20,290 nt of DNA from an uncultured Pelagibacteraceae bacterium (GTDB taxonomy: Bacteria; Pseudomonadota; Alphaproteobacteria; Pelagibacterales; Pelagibacteraceae). Shown piece after piece: positions 7,495-14,987 of this stretch. The position numbers were made by a program, and so were the translations under genes. The stretch is taken from assembly GCA_902509725.1 (NCBI GenBank), contig CABWYI010000014.1:1-20290 (forward strand), in the 5' to 3' direction. The first letter of the stretch is position 1. Every line of letters begins with the position of its first letter. The notes beneath the pieces are model-generated. The model worked only from the letters and a program-made list of their open reading frames with translations, searched no databases and was not told the DNA's origin.

Positions 7495-8181
7495 ATGAGA
7501 GAAGACAGAATTAATAAGTATCAACTAAAATTAAATTACTTATTTCAAAAACTATTTGGTGAAAAAGATTTAGGAAATATTGGATTCAATTTTGATAATA
7601 AACCAAATCGAAAAGATATTATCCAGCAAATAATAGACATAAAAAAATACAAAAGTTATTTAGAAATAGGATGTGATAATGACGAATTATTTAATTTTAT
7701 TAAATGTGATAAAAAAATTGGTGTTGATCCTGAAAAAGGAGGAAATATAAGAAGTACTAGTGATGAATTTTTTTATAAAAATCAAGTATCTTTTGATCTA
7801 ATTTTTATAGATGGGCTTCATGAGTTTGAGCAAGTTTGTAAAGATATTGAAAATTCTTTAAATTTTTTAAATAAAAATGGAATAATATTACTCCATGATT
7901 GTTTGCCAAATAACGTTTATCAACAAATAGTGCCGAGGTGCAAACGTACTTGGAACGGAGATGTCTGGAAAGCAATAGTTAAATACAGAACCGATGACAA
8001 TTTAGATACATATACTTGTAATGCAGATTCTGGATTAGGCGTTATTTTTAGAAGAAAAAATAAAAATAAATTAGAAATAAAAATGAATAATTTTAAAGAC
8101 TTAAAATTTAAAGAATTTTTTTATGATCATAAAAAATTAATGAATATTATTGAATATAATGAATTGATTAAAATAATATAA
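7495..8181 (+). CDS. Class I SAM-dependent methyltransferase (Methyltransf_24-like)
   Basis: A 228-residue cytoplasmic protein with the Rossmann methyltransferase pattern. SAM-binding motif I is YLEIGC (55-60), the acidic residue after strand 2 is in GVDPE (76-80), and DLIFIDGLHE (101-110) and ILLHDCLP (131-138) follow. The IDG-LHE and LHDC motifs are typical of small methyltransferases often found among polysaccharide genes (Methyltransf_24 type). WNGDVWKAI (153-161) and GLGVIFRRK (about 185-193) are also typical. The acceptor cannot be told from sequence; a sugar or a small metabolite is plausible given the neighbouring rhamnose genes. It is separated from them by the tRNA and is on the opposite strand, so it is not in their operon. 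Confidence 0.8.
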   Translation: MREDRINKYQLKLNYLFQKLFGEKDLGNIGFNFDNKPNRKDIIQQIIDIKKYKSYLEIGCDNDELFNFIKCDKKIGVDPEKGGNIRSTSDEFFYKNQVSFDLIFIDGLHEFEQVCKDIENSLNFLNKNGIILLHDCLPNNVYQQIVPRCKRTWNGDVWKAIVKYRTDDNLDTYTCNADSGLGVIFRRKNKNKLEIKMNNFKDLKFKEFFYDHKKLMNIIEYNELIKII

Positions 8182-8189
8182 TTTATTGT

Positions 8190-8216
8190 TTGAAAGAAAA
8201 AAATAAGTAGTATAAG
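8190..8216 (+). promoter_or_regulatory. Likely promoter of the CAT-anticodon tRNA
   Basis: TTGAAA (8190-8195) and TATAAG (8211-8216) are separated by 15 bases. They are followed by a GC-rich GCGTCG stretch like the discriminators of stable-RNA promoters. The predicted start near 8223 is about 10 bases before the mature tRNA. The 15-base spacer is shorter than the optimum, so this is a tentative assignment. Confidence 0.45.
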
Positions 8217-8232
8217 GCGTCGTTAATAAAAT

Positions 8233-8309
8233 GGCGGGGTAGCTCAGTTGGTTAGAGCGCGGGACTCATAAGCCCGAGGTCAGTGGTTCGATCCCACTTC
8301 CCGCTACCA
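8233..8309 (+). tRNA. tRNA with CAT anticodon (elongator Met most likely)
   Basis: The 77-base sequence folds as a cloverleaf. The acceptor is GGCGGGG with TCCCGCT (G-U at both ends), the D stem is GCTC/GAGC, and the anticodon loop CTCATAA has CAT at 8267-8269. The T arm AGTGG-TTCGATC-CCACT pairs perfectly. The discriminator is A and CCA is encoded. The closing pair of the anticodon stem is A-G (8264 and 8272), a mismatch. The acceptor and D-arm match alphaproteobacterial elongator Met tRNAs. An isoleucine tRNA with lysidine at position 34 would also read CAT in DNA and cannot be fully excluded. The opposite-strand rmlD stop codon is 3 bases beyond the CCA end. Confidence 0.93.
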
Positions 8310-8312
8310 TAA

Positions 8313-9017
8313 TTAAATAATTTTTTTTAGCTTATCAAGATTCATTGTTTGATTTAAGGGCATACCTTTTTTTGGTTTTGCAATTATTTTTTTTATCTTA
8401 GGATTATTTTTTTTTGCAAAATTAAAAACTGATTGTGATTTTCCCCCTATATTTATTATACCTTTCTTACCAATTATTTTAGGTAAGATTTTTACTAAAT
8501 CCTCATGAAACATAAAATTACTTTTTAAATTAGTATATGCCTTATTGTAAGAAAATGGTTTTTCAGTCATTGTGATTCTCAAAATCAACGAGTTTTCATA
8601 CATTGCCACAGCACATTCTCCACCAAGTTTTGATAAACCGTAATTATTAAAAGGTTTAACAGGGTCAGTTTCAAGATAATTTCCTTTGGTTCCCTCATAA
8701 ACATAGCCTGTTGAAAAATATACTAATTTGATTTTATATTTTTTACAAACTTTAGTAATATTAGCAGTACCTATAATATTTAAGTCAATACTTTTAGAAA
8801 TATTTTTTTCGTGAATTTTCATTGGCCTTGATAAACCGGCGCAATGAATTAAAATTTTTGGTTTAATTCTTTTAATTATCTTCTCAATAGAATTTATATT
8901 CAAAATATTACATTGAGTTTTATTTGCAAAAAAAATATTTAGCTTTTTATTTTTCTTTTTTAGTATTTTTGCAAATCTACCTTCACCTCCAGTGACAAGA
9001 ATTTTATTTACTTTCAT
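8313..9017 (-). CDS. rmlD: dTDP-4-dehydrorhamnose reductase-like SDR (short)
   Basis: An extended SDR-type NAD(P)H enzyme expected to reduce dTDP-4-dehydro-6-deoxy-L-mannose to dTDP-L-rhamnose, the last step of the pathway. It shows a nucleotide-binding loop GGEGRFA (10-16) and the active-site pair Tyr126/Lys130 in NNYGLSKLGGE, the usual RmlD context. At 234 residues it is shorter than the usual 280-300, and the conserved STDYVFDG is here STGYVYEG, with Gly for Asp. No frameshift is evident: its start overlaps rmlC by 4 bases and its end almost touches the tRNA. The rml operon context supports the assignment. A relative acting on another nucleotide sugar is possible. Confidence 0.75.
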   Translation of the reverse strand: MKVNKILVTGGEGRFAKILKKKNKKLNIFFANKTQCNILNINSIEKIIKRIKPKILIHCAGLSRPMKIHEKNISKSIDLNIIGTANITKVCKKYKIKLVYFSTGYVYEGTKGNYLETDPVKPFNNYGLSKLGGECAVAMYENSLILRITMTEKPFSYNKAYTNLKSNFMFHEDLVKILPKIIGKKGIINIGGKSQSVFNFAKKNNPKIKKIIAKPKKGMPLNQTMNLDKLKKII

Positions 9018-9538
9018 AAGTATCTTTTTTTAAAGTCTTGTAATGATATTGCAGATTTATCTTTTTTTGAAATGACAGGCTTATTAATAGGCCAGTTAAT
9101 TTTAAGATCTTTATCATTATATTTTAGAGCTACCTCACTTTTAGCACTTCTATACTTCGTACAACTATAAATTACATAATTATCTTTTTCTAATGCGCAA
9201 AACCCATGAGCAAACCCAGGTGGTATAAAAATGGATTTCGAGTTTTTTTCACTTAAAATATACTTATAAACTTTTCCAAACGATCTTGAATTTTTTCTTA
9301 AATCAACAGATACATCGAAAATTTTCCCCTTAATTACCGTGATATATTTTCCTTGAGAGTTTTTTGTTTGAATATGCAATCCTCTAAGTACATTTTTCTT
9401 TGAATAAGACATTACCAAAAAAGGAAATTTTTCTTTTATTTTTTTTTCTACTAAAATTTCTTTAAAATAACCTCTTTTATCTTTAAAAGCATTATTTTGA
9501 ATAGTTATTAGATCTTTAGTTCTTTTTTTAATATTCAT
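9014..9538 (-). CDS. rmlC: dTDP-4-dehydrorhamnose 3,5-epimerase
   Basis: A cupin-fold epimerase (EC 5.1.3.13) that inverts C3 and C5 of the dTDP-4-keto-6-deoxyglucose produced by RmlB. The 174-residue length is normal. Signature regions: DKRGYFKE (20-27), VLRGLHIQ with the catalytic base His55, GKIFDVSVDLRKNS (71-84), IPPGFAHGF (105-113) and the catalytic Tyr in CTKYRS (Tyr129). The ATG of rmlD overlaps its 3' end by 4 bases (translational coupling). It lies 50 bases downstream of the membrane glycosyltransferase-like gene in the same minus-strand operon. Confidence 0.93.
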   Translation of the reverse strand: MNIKKRTKDLITIQNNAFKDKRGYFKEILVEKKIKEKFPFLVMSYSKKNVLRGLHIQTKNSQGKYITVIKGKIFDVSVDLRKNSRSFGKVYKYILSEKNSKSIFIPPGFAHGFCALEKDNYVIYSCTKYRSAKSEVALKYNDKDLKINWPINKPVISKKDKSAISLQDFKKRYL

Positions 9539-9588
9539 AAATGAAAGGATTGATTAATAACATAACTTATAAATAAAAGTAATAATAG

Positions 9589-10716
9589 TTATGATATTTT
9601 TTTGTTAATATAATAAATATTCATTAATAGAATTATCATTGTAATTGAGTTATTTATATACCCTGCAAAACCATAAGGAAAATCCCAAGGTTGAAGATTT
9701 GTAATCAAAGAGATTATTCTTAAAAAATAAAAAATATATAATATAAAAATTATATTAATTTTTGAATATATTAAGTTAAAGTTTTTAATTGAATAAATTA
9801 ACAAGGGTATCAGTAGAATATAATCATGTAGTTGGTGTGGTGTAAAAGCTAAAATACTTAGACAAAGTAATGATAGTATTTGTAGCTGATCTTTTAAAAT
9901 TCTTAATTTAAGTATTAAATAAAAATTTAATAGGACTGGTAATATTAGTATAATTAATGAACTTAAATTTAAATATTGCAAAAGAGAAAAGATCGTAACT
10001 GGGAAATGACTCTCACTTGAATTCCAATATAAAATTACTCTTAACGGCTCAAATATATTTGTTATCAAATTTGTATTTGTAACAAAACAATATATTAGCC
10101 ACCCTATAATTAATGGAACTAGTGATAATAAAATTAATTTTAGTTTTCTCAATGAAATCAAATATAAAAAAAGGCCATAGCCAATGTTGTATTTAAATAA
10201 AGCAATACCAGATAATAAAATGTTTAAATTGGACATTTTAACAAATGGTAGAATAAAAAAGATAAACATTAGTAAAGTTTGTTGTCCATAACCTATGTGA
10301 ATTCTAAAGATAGTGCTCGATAAAAATAATGAGGAAACAATAAAAGTTTGAAAATTATTTAAATGAAATTTTTTTGATAGAATTATAGGAATTGTTATTG
10401 CAATCAATATATTTATTACACTCCATAAGAATTTTGCATTATCCCAATCTAAAAGTGTGAAAGGTAGCAGTAATATAAATAACCCTTGTGCATAGTTACC
10501 ATTTTGAGCATATTTTATTTTATCATTTAAACTACCATCATGTTTATTATCTAAAATATATTGATAATGATTAACTCCTTGAGAAACTAATTGTGTTGGT
10601 GTGTAGTGAAAATCAAAACTTATTTTTTGTGCATTACTAAAACCCTTATAAATAGAGATTAAAGATACAATAGAAAAAAAAATAATAAGGAATTTTTTTT
10701 TTGAGTTCAATTTCAT
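9589..10716 (-). CDS. Polytopic membrane protein, GT87/DUF2029-like GT-C glycosyltransferase
   Basis: A 375-residue inner-membrane protein with roughly eight to ten hydrophobic helices. The first periplasmic loop begins FDFHYTPTQLVSQGVNHY (34-51), with an acidic residue where GT-C enzymes place their catalytic Asp. It continues to NGNYAQGLFILLLPFTLLDWDNAKFLWSVIN (92-122). A GYGQQTLLMF motif (142-151) corresponds to the GQ-N-ll motif of GT87 (DUF2029) proteins. Such enzymes move sugars from polyprenyl-phosphate donors outside the membrane. It sits between rmlA (1-base overlap) and rmlC, so a role in rhamnose-containing surface glycan assembly is likely. The exact donor and acceptor are unknown. 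Flippase or polymerase functions are less likely but not excluded. Confidence 0.68.
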   Translation of the reverse strand: MKLNSKKKFLIIFFSIVSLISIYKGFSNAQKISFDFHYTPTQLVSQGVNHYQYILDNKHDGSLNDKIKYAQNGNYAQGLFILLLPFTLLDWDNAKFLWSVINILIAITIPIILSKKFHLNNFQTFIVSSLFLSSTIFRIHIGYGQQTLLMFIFFILPFVKMSNLNILLSGIALFKYNIGYGLFLYLISLRKLKLILLSLVPLIIGWLIYCFVTNTNLITNIFEPLRVILYWNSSESHFPVTIFSLLQYLNLSSLIILILPVLLNFYLILKLRILKDQLQILSLLCLSILAFTPHQLHDYILLIPLLIYSIKNFNLIYSKINIIFILYIFYFLRIISLITNLQPWDFPYGFAGYINNSITMIILLMNIYYINKKIS

Positions 10717-11585
10717 TAAGAAATTAATTTTTTTAAATATGAGGAATAATTACAGTTTCCGTAAAATTTAATTGAATTGTTAATTTCTTTTTTTCCTATC
10801 CATTTGTTTAAAAAAGAAATTTCTTCTAAACAAGCTATTTTTAAACCTTGTCTATTTTCAATAGCTTGAACGAAAGCCGTGGTTTTATAAAAATCTTCAA
10901 TAGACCCAGTATCAAGCCAAGCTCCTCCTCGTCCAATAAAATCTGCACTTAGTTTGTTATTTCTTTTGTATTTGTTGAGTAAATCAATTATTTCTACCTC
11001 TCCTCTTTTTGATGGTTTAAGTTTACTAGCATATTCGACAACTTTATTGTCAAAAAAATAAAGACCAGTAATTGCATAATTGGAAATATACTTTTTAGGT
11101 TTTTCAATGATCTGAGTAATCTTTTTTTTATTATTAATTTTTGCAACTCCATAAAGTTCAGGCTTTTGAACATTATGTAATAATATTTTTGCTCCTCTAT
11201 TTAGCTTAGAGCAATCTAAAAGTTTTTTTGTGAAATTTTGACCGTAAAAGAAATTATCGCCTAAAATCATTGCAACATTATCTTTACCAATAAATTTTTT
11301 ACCCACAACAAAAGCATCCGGCAATCCCCTAGGTTTGTCCTGCTCTTGATATCTTATATTTATTCCTAAATTATTACCGTTTGGAATTATTTTTTTATAT
11401 TGATTAAGTTGACCTTTATTAACAATTATTAATATATCTCTTATTTTAGCCAATAGTAATATTGATAAAGGATAAAAAATTAATGGCTTATCATAAATTG
11501 GGAGAAGCTGTTTATTTACAGCTTTAGTAAGCGGGCTCATTCGTGTTCCCATTCCACCTGCTAAAATTATACCTTTTTTAATCAT
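10716..11585 (-). CDS. rmlA: Glucose-1-phosphate thymidylyltransferase
   Basis: Nucleotidyltransferase (EC 2.7.7.24) that joins glucose-1-phosphate and dTTP to make dTDP-glucose, the first step to dTDP-L-rhamnose. Length 289 is standard. The nucleotide-binding signature GGMGTRMSPLT is at 10-20 with Lys25 in VNKQLLPIYDKP (the more usual first residue there is Ser). GLPDAF (87-92), the metal-binding LGDNFFYG (108-115), EKP, RGEVEIIDL and the sugar-binding GRGGAWLDTGS all follow in order. It overlaps rmlB by 4 bases upstream and the GT87-like gene by 1 base downstream, so translation of all three is probably coupled. Confidence 0.95.
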   Translation of the reverse strand: MIKKGIILAGGMGTRMSPLTKAVNKQLLPIYDKPLIFYPLSILLLAKIRDILIIVNKGQLNQYKKIIPNGNNLGINIRYQEQDKPRGLPDAFVVGKKFIGKDNVAMILGDNFFYGQNFTKKLLDCSKLNRGAKILLHNVQKPELYGVAKINNKKKITQIIEKPKKYISNYAITGLYFFDNKVVEYASKLKPSKRGEVEIIDLLNKYKRNNKLSADFIGRGGAWLDTGSIEDFYKTTAFVQAIENRQGLKIACLEEISFLNKWIGKKEINNSIKFYGNCNYSSYLKKLIS

Positions 11586-12595
11586 TTTTTACCCAACCTT
11601 TTAGTAATATCTTTTTTTGATAAAGATTTATAGTAAGTTTTATTTTTGTTGTACCATTCAAAAGTAAGCTTTATTCCATTATTAAAACTTGTTCTAGGAT
11701 ACCAATTTAAATCTTTTTTAATTTTATTACTGTTAAGTGCATATCTCATATCATGACCAGGTCTATCTTTTACATAAGTTATCTTTACATTATTTCCGAC
11801 ATTAACTATTTTTTTTGAAACATTTAAAAGCTTTCTTGAAACATCAATATTATTCAAATTTTTATTGGAACCAATATTGTAAAATTCTCCAACTTTCCCT
11901 TTGAAGAAAATTTTGATCAATGCTTCACAATGATCTTTCACATAAATCCATTCTCTTGAATTTTTACCATTTCCATAAATTGGCAATGCTTTGTTGTTTA
12001 AAATATTATAAATTAGTTTAGGTATTAATTTTTCTGGGTGTTGTTTTGGTCCATAATTATTTGAACAGTTTGTAACAATTGCTGGTATTTTATATGTTCT
12101 GACATATGAACTTACCAAGTGGTCAGAGGCAGCCTTACTTGCTGCATAAGGTGAACTTGGTCCATACGGGTAACTTTCTGAAGATCTACCAGAAATTACA
12201 TCTCCATAGACTTCGTCAGTGGAAATATGAATCAACTTAGATCTATATTTTTTTGAAAAATTCTTAAAACTTTCAAGAAGATTATATACGCCGACTATAT
12301 TACTTTGAATGAAACTCTCAGGATTATCAATTGATCTATCGACGTGAGTTTCTGCAGCTAAATTAAATATACAATCTGGTTTATAGTCAAATAAAATTTT
12401 TTTTATTCTCTTATTTTTTATATCGCATTTAATAAATTTATAGTTCTTAGATTTTTTAAATTCTTTAACATTATAAAAATTTGATGAATAAGTGACCTTA
12501 TCTATGTTAAGCACTTTGAATTTTTTAGCAATTAATAGGTCAATTAAATTACTTCCAATAAATCCCAGTCCACCAGTAACAATTATTTTTTTCAT
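11582..12595 (-). CDS. rmlB: dTDP-glucose 4,6-dehydratase
   Basis: Extended SDR enzyme (EC 4.2.1.46) that uses tightly bound NAD+ to convert dTDP-glucose to dTDP-4-keto-6-deoxyglucose. Length 337 is typical. Motifs in order: GGLGFIGSN (8-16), NLAAETHVDRSI (78-89), STDEVYGD (125-132, containing the acid/base pair Asp-Glu used for dehydration) and YAASKAASDHL with Tyr150/Lys154. CSNNYGP and NSREWIYVKDHC (sugar-nucleotide binding region) follow. It is the first gene of the minus-strand rml operon. The 60-base divergent gap to the glycosyltransferase at 12656 should contain its promoter. Confidence 0.96.
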   Translation of the reverse strand: MKKIIVTGGLGFIGSNLIDLLIAKKFKVLNIDKVTYSSNFYNVKEFKKSKNYKFIKCDIKNKRIKKILFDYKPDCIFNLAAETHVDRSIDNPESFIQSNIVGVYNLLESFKNFSKKYRSKLIHISTDEVYGDVISGRSSESYPYGPSSPYAASKAASDHLVSSYVRTYKIPAIVTNCSNNYGPKQHPEKLIPKLIYNILNNKALPIYGNGKNSREWIYVKDHCEALIKIFFKGKVGEFYNIGSNKNLNNIDVSRKLLNVSKKIVNVGNNVKITYVKDRPGHDMRYALNSNKIKKDLNWYPRTSFNNGIKLTFEWYNKNKTYYKSLSKKDITKRLGKK

Positions 12596-12655
12596 TTATT
12601 AAATTAATTTTTTACATTAGTAAAAAGTATTAGTATAGTTGAATATACTTAACAT
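12596..12655. promoter_or_regulatory. Divergent promoter region rmlB / glycosyltransferase
   Basis: Only 60 bases separate two divergent starts, so both promoters must lie here or overlap the coding regions. It contains AGTATA-GTTGAA-TATACT (12632-12649), a perfect 6-base inverted repeat that provides TATACT/AGTATA-like -10 sequences on both strands. This is suggestive only. Confidence 0.35.
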
Positions 12656-13549
12656 ATGTCAATATCTAGGCAAAATTTATCAGTTGTTATAGTTACATTT
12701 AAAAGTAACCAAATAATTCACAGATGTATTGAATCAATTCCCTCTGAGATCAAAATTGTTGTTATTGAAAATTCTCAGGACAAAATTTTTAAAGAAAATT
12801 TAGAAAAGAAATATAAAAATGTAGAATGTTTGTTATCCACTAAAAATTTAGGTATGGGATCTGGAAATAATTTAGGCTTGAAACATGTTAATACAGATTA
12901 TGCAATAATTTTAAATCCTGATGTCATATTAGAAAAAAATGCTATTGATGTAATTATTGATGATTCAAAAAAGATTGACTCTTTTGCTGTGCTCGCTCCT
13001 TTATCAATAGATACTCAATATCCTAACTACAAAATTGATGAAAAAGATTTTAATTTAATTTCAGAATATTCTCCTTTCAAAGTAAAAAGTATTGACGGTT
13101 ATGCGATGCTTTTTGATTTAAATAGAATTAACCAAAACGATAATTTTAAAAATTATCAATATTTTGATGAAAATTTTTTTATGTACCTTGAAAATGATGA
13201 TCTTTGCAAAAGATTAGTAGATCAAAATGAAAATATATTTATTATTCCAAAATCAAAAGTAAAACACCTAGGAGCAAAAGGAACTGATGATAAATATTCT
13301 TTTGAAATAGAATTATCTAGAAATTGGCATTGGATTTGGTCAAAATTTTATTTTAATAAAAAGCATTATGGTTTTTTAAGAGCCATTATTGATGGATTGC
13401 CAAGTTTCATATCCTCAATTCTAAAATATTTTTTATATTTGATTATTAATGATGATAAAAAAAAACAAATCTACTATCAAAGAATGATGGGATTTATTTA
13501 TGCATTTTTAGGAAAGGCTGCTAATTACAGACCTAAAATTAAAGATTAG
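12656..13549 (+). CDS. Family 2 glycosyltransferase, probably rhamnosyltransferase
   Basis: A 297-residue GT-A fold glycosyltransferase. It shows the N-terminal strand LSVVIVTFKSN (8-18), NLGMGSGNNLGL (64-75), the metal/nucleotide DxD-like LNPDV (86-90) and the catalytic acidic motif FFMYLENDDLCKRL (174-187). KVKHLGAKGT follows, where related rhamnosyltransferases (WbbL/RfbF type) have HxxGxS. The order and spacing match dTDP-rhamnose-using GT2 enzymes. Lying divergently 60 bases from rmlB makes dTDP-L-rhamnose the likely donor; the acceptor is unknown. A hydrophobic stretch near residues 250-265 may associate with the membrane. Its 3' end overlaps the convergent apt gene by 4 bases. Confidence 0.85.
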   Translation: MSISRQNLSVVIVTFKSNQIIHRCIESIPSEIKIVVIENSQDKIFKENLEKKYKNVECLLSTKNLGMGSGNNLGLKHVNTDYAIILNPDVILEKNAIDVIIDDSKKIDSFAVLAPLSIDTQYPNYKIDEKDFNLISEYSPFKVKSIDGYAMLFDLNRINQNDNFKNYQYFDENFFMYLENDDLCKRLVDQNENIFIIPKSKVKHLGAKGTDDKYSFEIELSRNWHWIWSKFYFNKKHYGFLRAIIDGLPSFISSILKYFLYLIINDDKKKQIYYQRMMGFIYAFLGKAANYRPKIKD

Positions 13550-14073
13550 TGACCAGGAAAATCAATTAAGTTTTCAACTTGATATTTTCTTTTTAATAAA
13601 TTATCTGACCCCCCTAAATCAAAAAGATTAATTACAAAAATAAAAGCTGCGACCTTACCCTTTGAAAGCTCTACAAGTTTTGCTGCTGCCTCTGCCGTAC
13701 CTCCGGTTGCAATTAAATCGTCAATTATTAAAACAGATTCATCTTCTTTAATCGAATCTTTATGAACTTCAATCGTGGCGGTTCCATATTCAAGCTCAAA
13801 ATCTACTGAATGAACTTTTGCAGGTAACTTATTTTTTTTTCTAAGCATTATAAAAGGTTTATTAAGAATATATGAAACTGCAGATGCAAAAACAAAACCT
13901 CTGGATTCAATAGCAGCAATTTTATCAAACTTAAATTTTTTTGATTTTTCAACTATTTGGTTTATTGTTTCGGCAAAAGCTTTTTCATCTTTGATTAATG
14001 TGGTTATATCCCTAAATAAAATTCCCTTTTTGGGATAGTCGGGAATAGATCTAATAAAATCTTTCAAATTCAT
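13546..14073 (-). CDS. apt: Adenine phosphoribosyltransferase
   Basis: Converts adenine and PRPP to AMP and pyrophosphate (EC 2.4.2.7). 175 residues is a normal length. Key features are FRDITTL (20-26), ESRGFVFA (56-63), LRKKNKLPAKV (77-87) and the PRPP-binding loop in IIDDLIATGGT (116-126). It diverges from mtnP across 41 bases. Adenine is the product of MtnP, so the pair makes a natural adenine-recovery unit, and a shared divergent promoter region is likely. Its end overlaps the convergent glycosyltransferase by 4 bases, leaving no room for a classical terminator. Confidence 0.95.
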   Translation of the reverse strand: MNLKDFIRSIPDYPKKGILFRDITTLIKDEKAFAETINQIVEKSKKFKFDKIAAIESRGFVFASAVSYILNKPFIMLRKKNKLPAKVHSVDFELEYGTATIEVHKDSIKEDESVLIIDDLIATGGTAEAAAKLVELSKGKVAAFIFVINLFDLGGSDNLLKRKYQVENLIDFPGH

Positions 14074-14114
14074 AATAGTTAATTATAAATCTATAAATAA
14101 ATTAAATTTTTAAC
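14074..14114. promoter_or_regulatory. Divergent promoter region apt / mtnP
   Basis: A 41-base, nearly all-A/T gap between two divergent starts. It contains TATAAAT- and TATAAAT-like hexamers on the plus strand (about 14085-14100) that could serve as -10 boxes. There is no Shine-Dalgarno-like purine run before mtnP, and no space for a riboswitch. Confidence 0.35.
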
Positions 14115-14987
14115 ATGACAATAAATAAATTAGCAATCATAGGCGGAAGTGGTCTTTATGATGTTGAAGAGTTCAAAAATAGAGAATTATTGGATTTAAA
14201 CACTCCTTGGGGAATACCGTCTGATCAAATATTAAAAACCAATTATAATAATAAAGAAGTTTACTTTTTGCCAAGACATGGAAGAGGTCATTTCGTTTCC
14301 CCATCGAAAATAAACTTTAGAGCTAATATTGATGCTTTAAAACAATTAGGGGTAACAGATATAGTTTCAGTTTCTGCAGTTGGTTCTTTAAAAGAAGATT
14401 TGCCTCCTGGAAAATTTGTAATCGTAGATCAGTTCATAGATCGGACCTTTGCAAGAGAAAAAACTTTTTTTGATGACGAGATTGTAGCTCACGTTTCTAT
14501 GGCTCACCCAACTTCCTATGGTTTAATGAATGCTTGTGAAGAGGCTATTAAGAAAGAAAAAATTGAATATCAAAGAAATGGAACCTACGTTGTAATGGAG
14601 GGGCCTCAATTTTCAACATTGGCAGAATCGAATTTATATAGATCTTGGAAAGCAGATGTAATTGGTATGACAAATATGCCTGAAGCAAAATTAGCAAGAG
14701 AAGCAGAAATAAGATATGCTTCAGTTTCAATGGTTACAGATTATGATTGTTGGCATCCAGATCATGAAAATGTTGATGTTCAACAAGTGGTTAAAGTTTT
14801 ATTAGATAATGCTGCTAAAGCAAAAAATATGATTAAAAACTTAATTGTAAATTTTGATAAACATATTGACTCTAAAGACCCAACAAACAATTGCTTAGAT
14901 GTAGCAATTATAACCGCTCCAGGTAAAAGAACAAAAAAAACAATTGATAAACTTAAAACAGTTGCAGGTAGAGTATTAAATAAATGA
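14115..14987 (+). CDS. mtnP: S-methyl-5'-thioadenosine phosphorylase
   Basis: Cleaves 5'-methylthioadenosine with phosphate to adenine and 5-methylthioribose-1-phosphate (EC 2.4.2.28). 290 residues, a PNP/MTAP-type trimeric family member. Motifs: IIGGSGLYD (8-16), the phosphate-binding RHGRGH (54-59), SAVGSLKED (87-95), MEGPQFST (161-168), GMTNMPEA (184-191) and TDYDCW (208-213). The two Asp residues of TDYDCW favour 6-amino purines and separate MTA phosphorylases from guanosine/inosine enzymes. It opens an operon with the hydrolase, mtnA, aldolase and speDE genes; the next start overlaps its stop as ATGA. Using a phosphorylase removes the need for a separate methylthioribose kinase. Confidence 0.95.
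   Translation: MTINKLAIIGGSGLYDVEEFKNRELLDLNTPWGIPSDQILKTNYNNKEVYFLPRHGRGHFVSPSKINFRANIDALKQLGVTDIVSVSAVGSLKEDLPPGKFVIVDQFIDRTFAREKTFFDDEIVAHVSMAHPTSYGLMNACEEAIKKEKIEYQRNGTYVVMEGPQFSTLAESNLYRSWKADVIGMTNMPEAKLAREAEIRYASVSMVTDYDCWHPDHENVDVQQVVKVLLDNAAKAKNMIKNLIVNFDKHIDSKDPTNNCLDVAIITAPGKRTKKTIDKLKTVAGRVLNK

Noticed and set aside
8310..13550. Integrase or attachment-site repeat marking a tRNA-borne island
   Set aside because: No recombinase gene and no visible second copy of the tRNA 3' end was found, so insertion at the tRNA remains only a suggestion.
14074..14114. SAM or other riboswitch ahead of the MTA operon
   Set aside because: The gap is only 41 bases of A/T with no structured element; the leaders of ald and the oxidoreductase are likewise too short for a glycine riboswitch.
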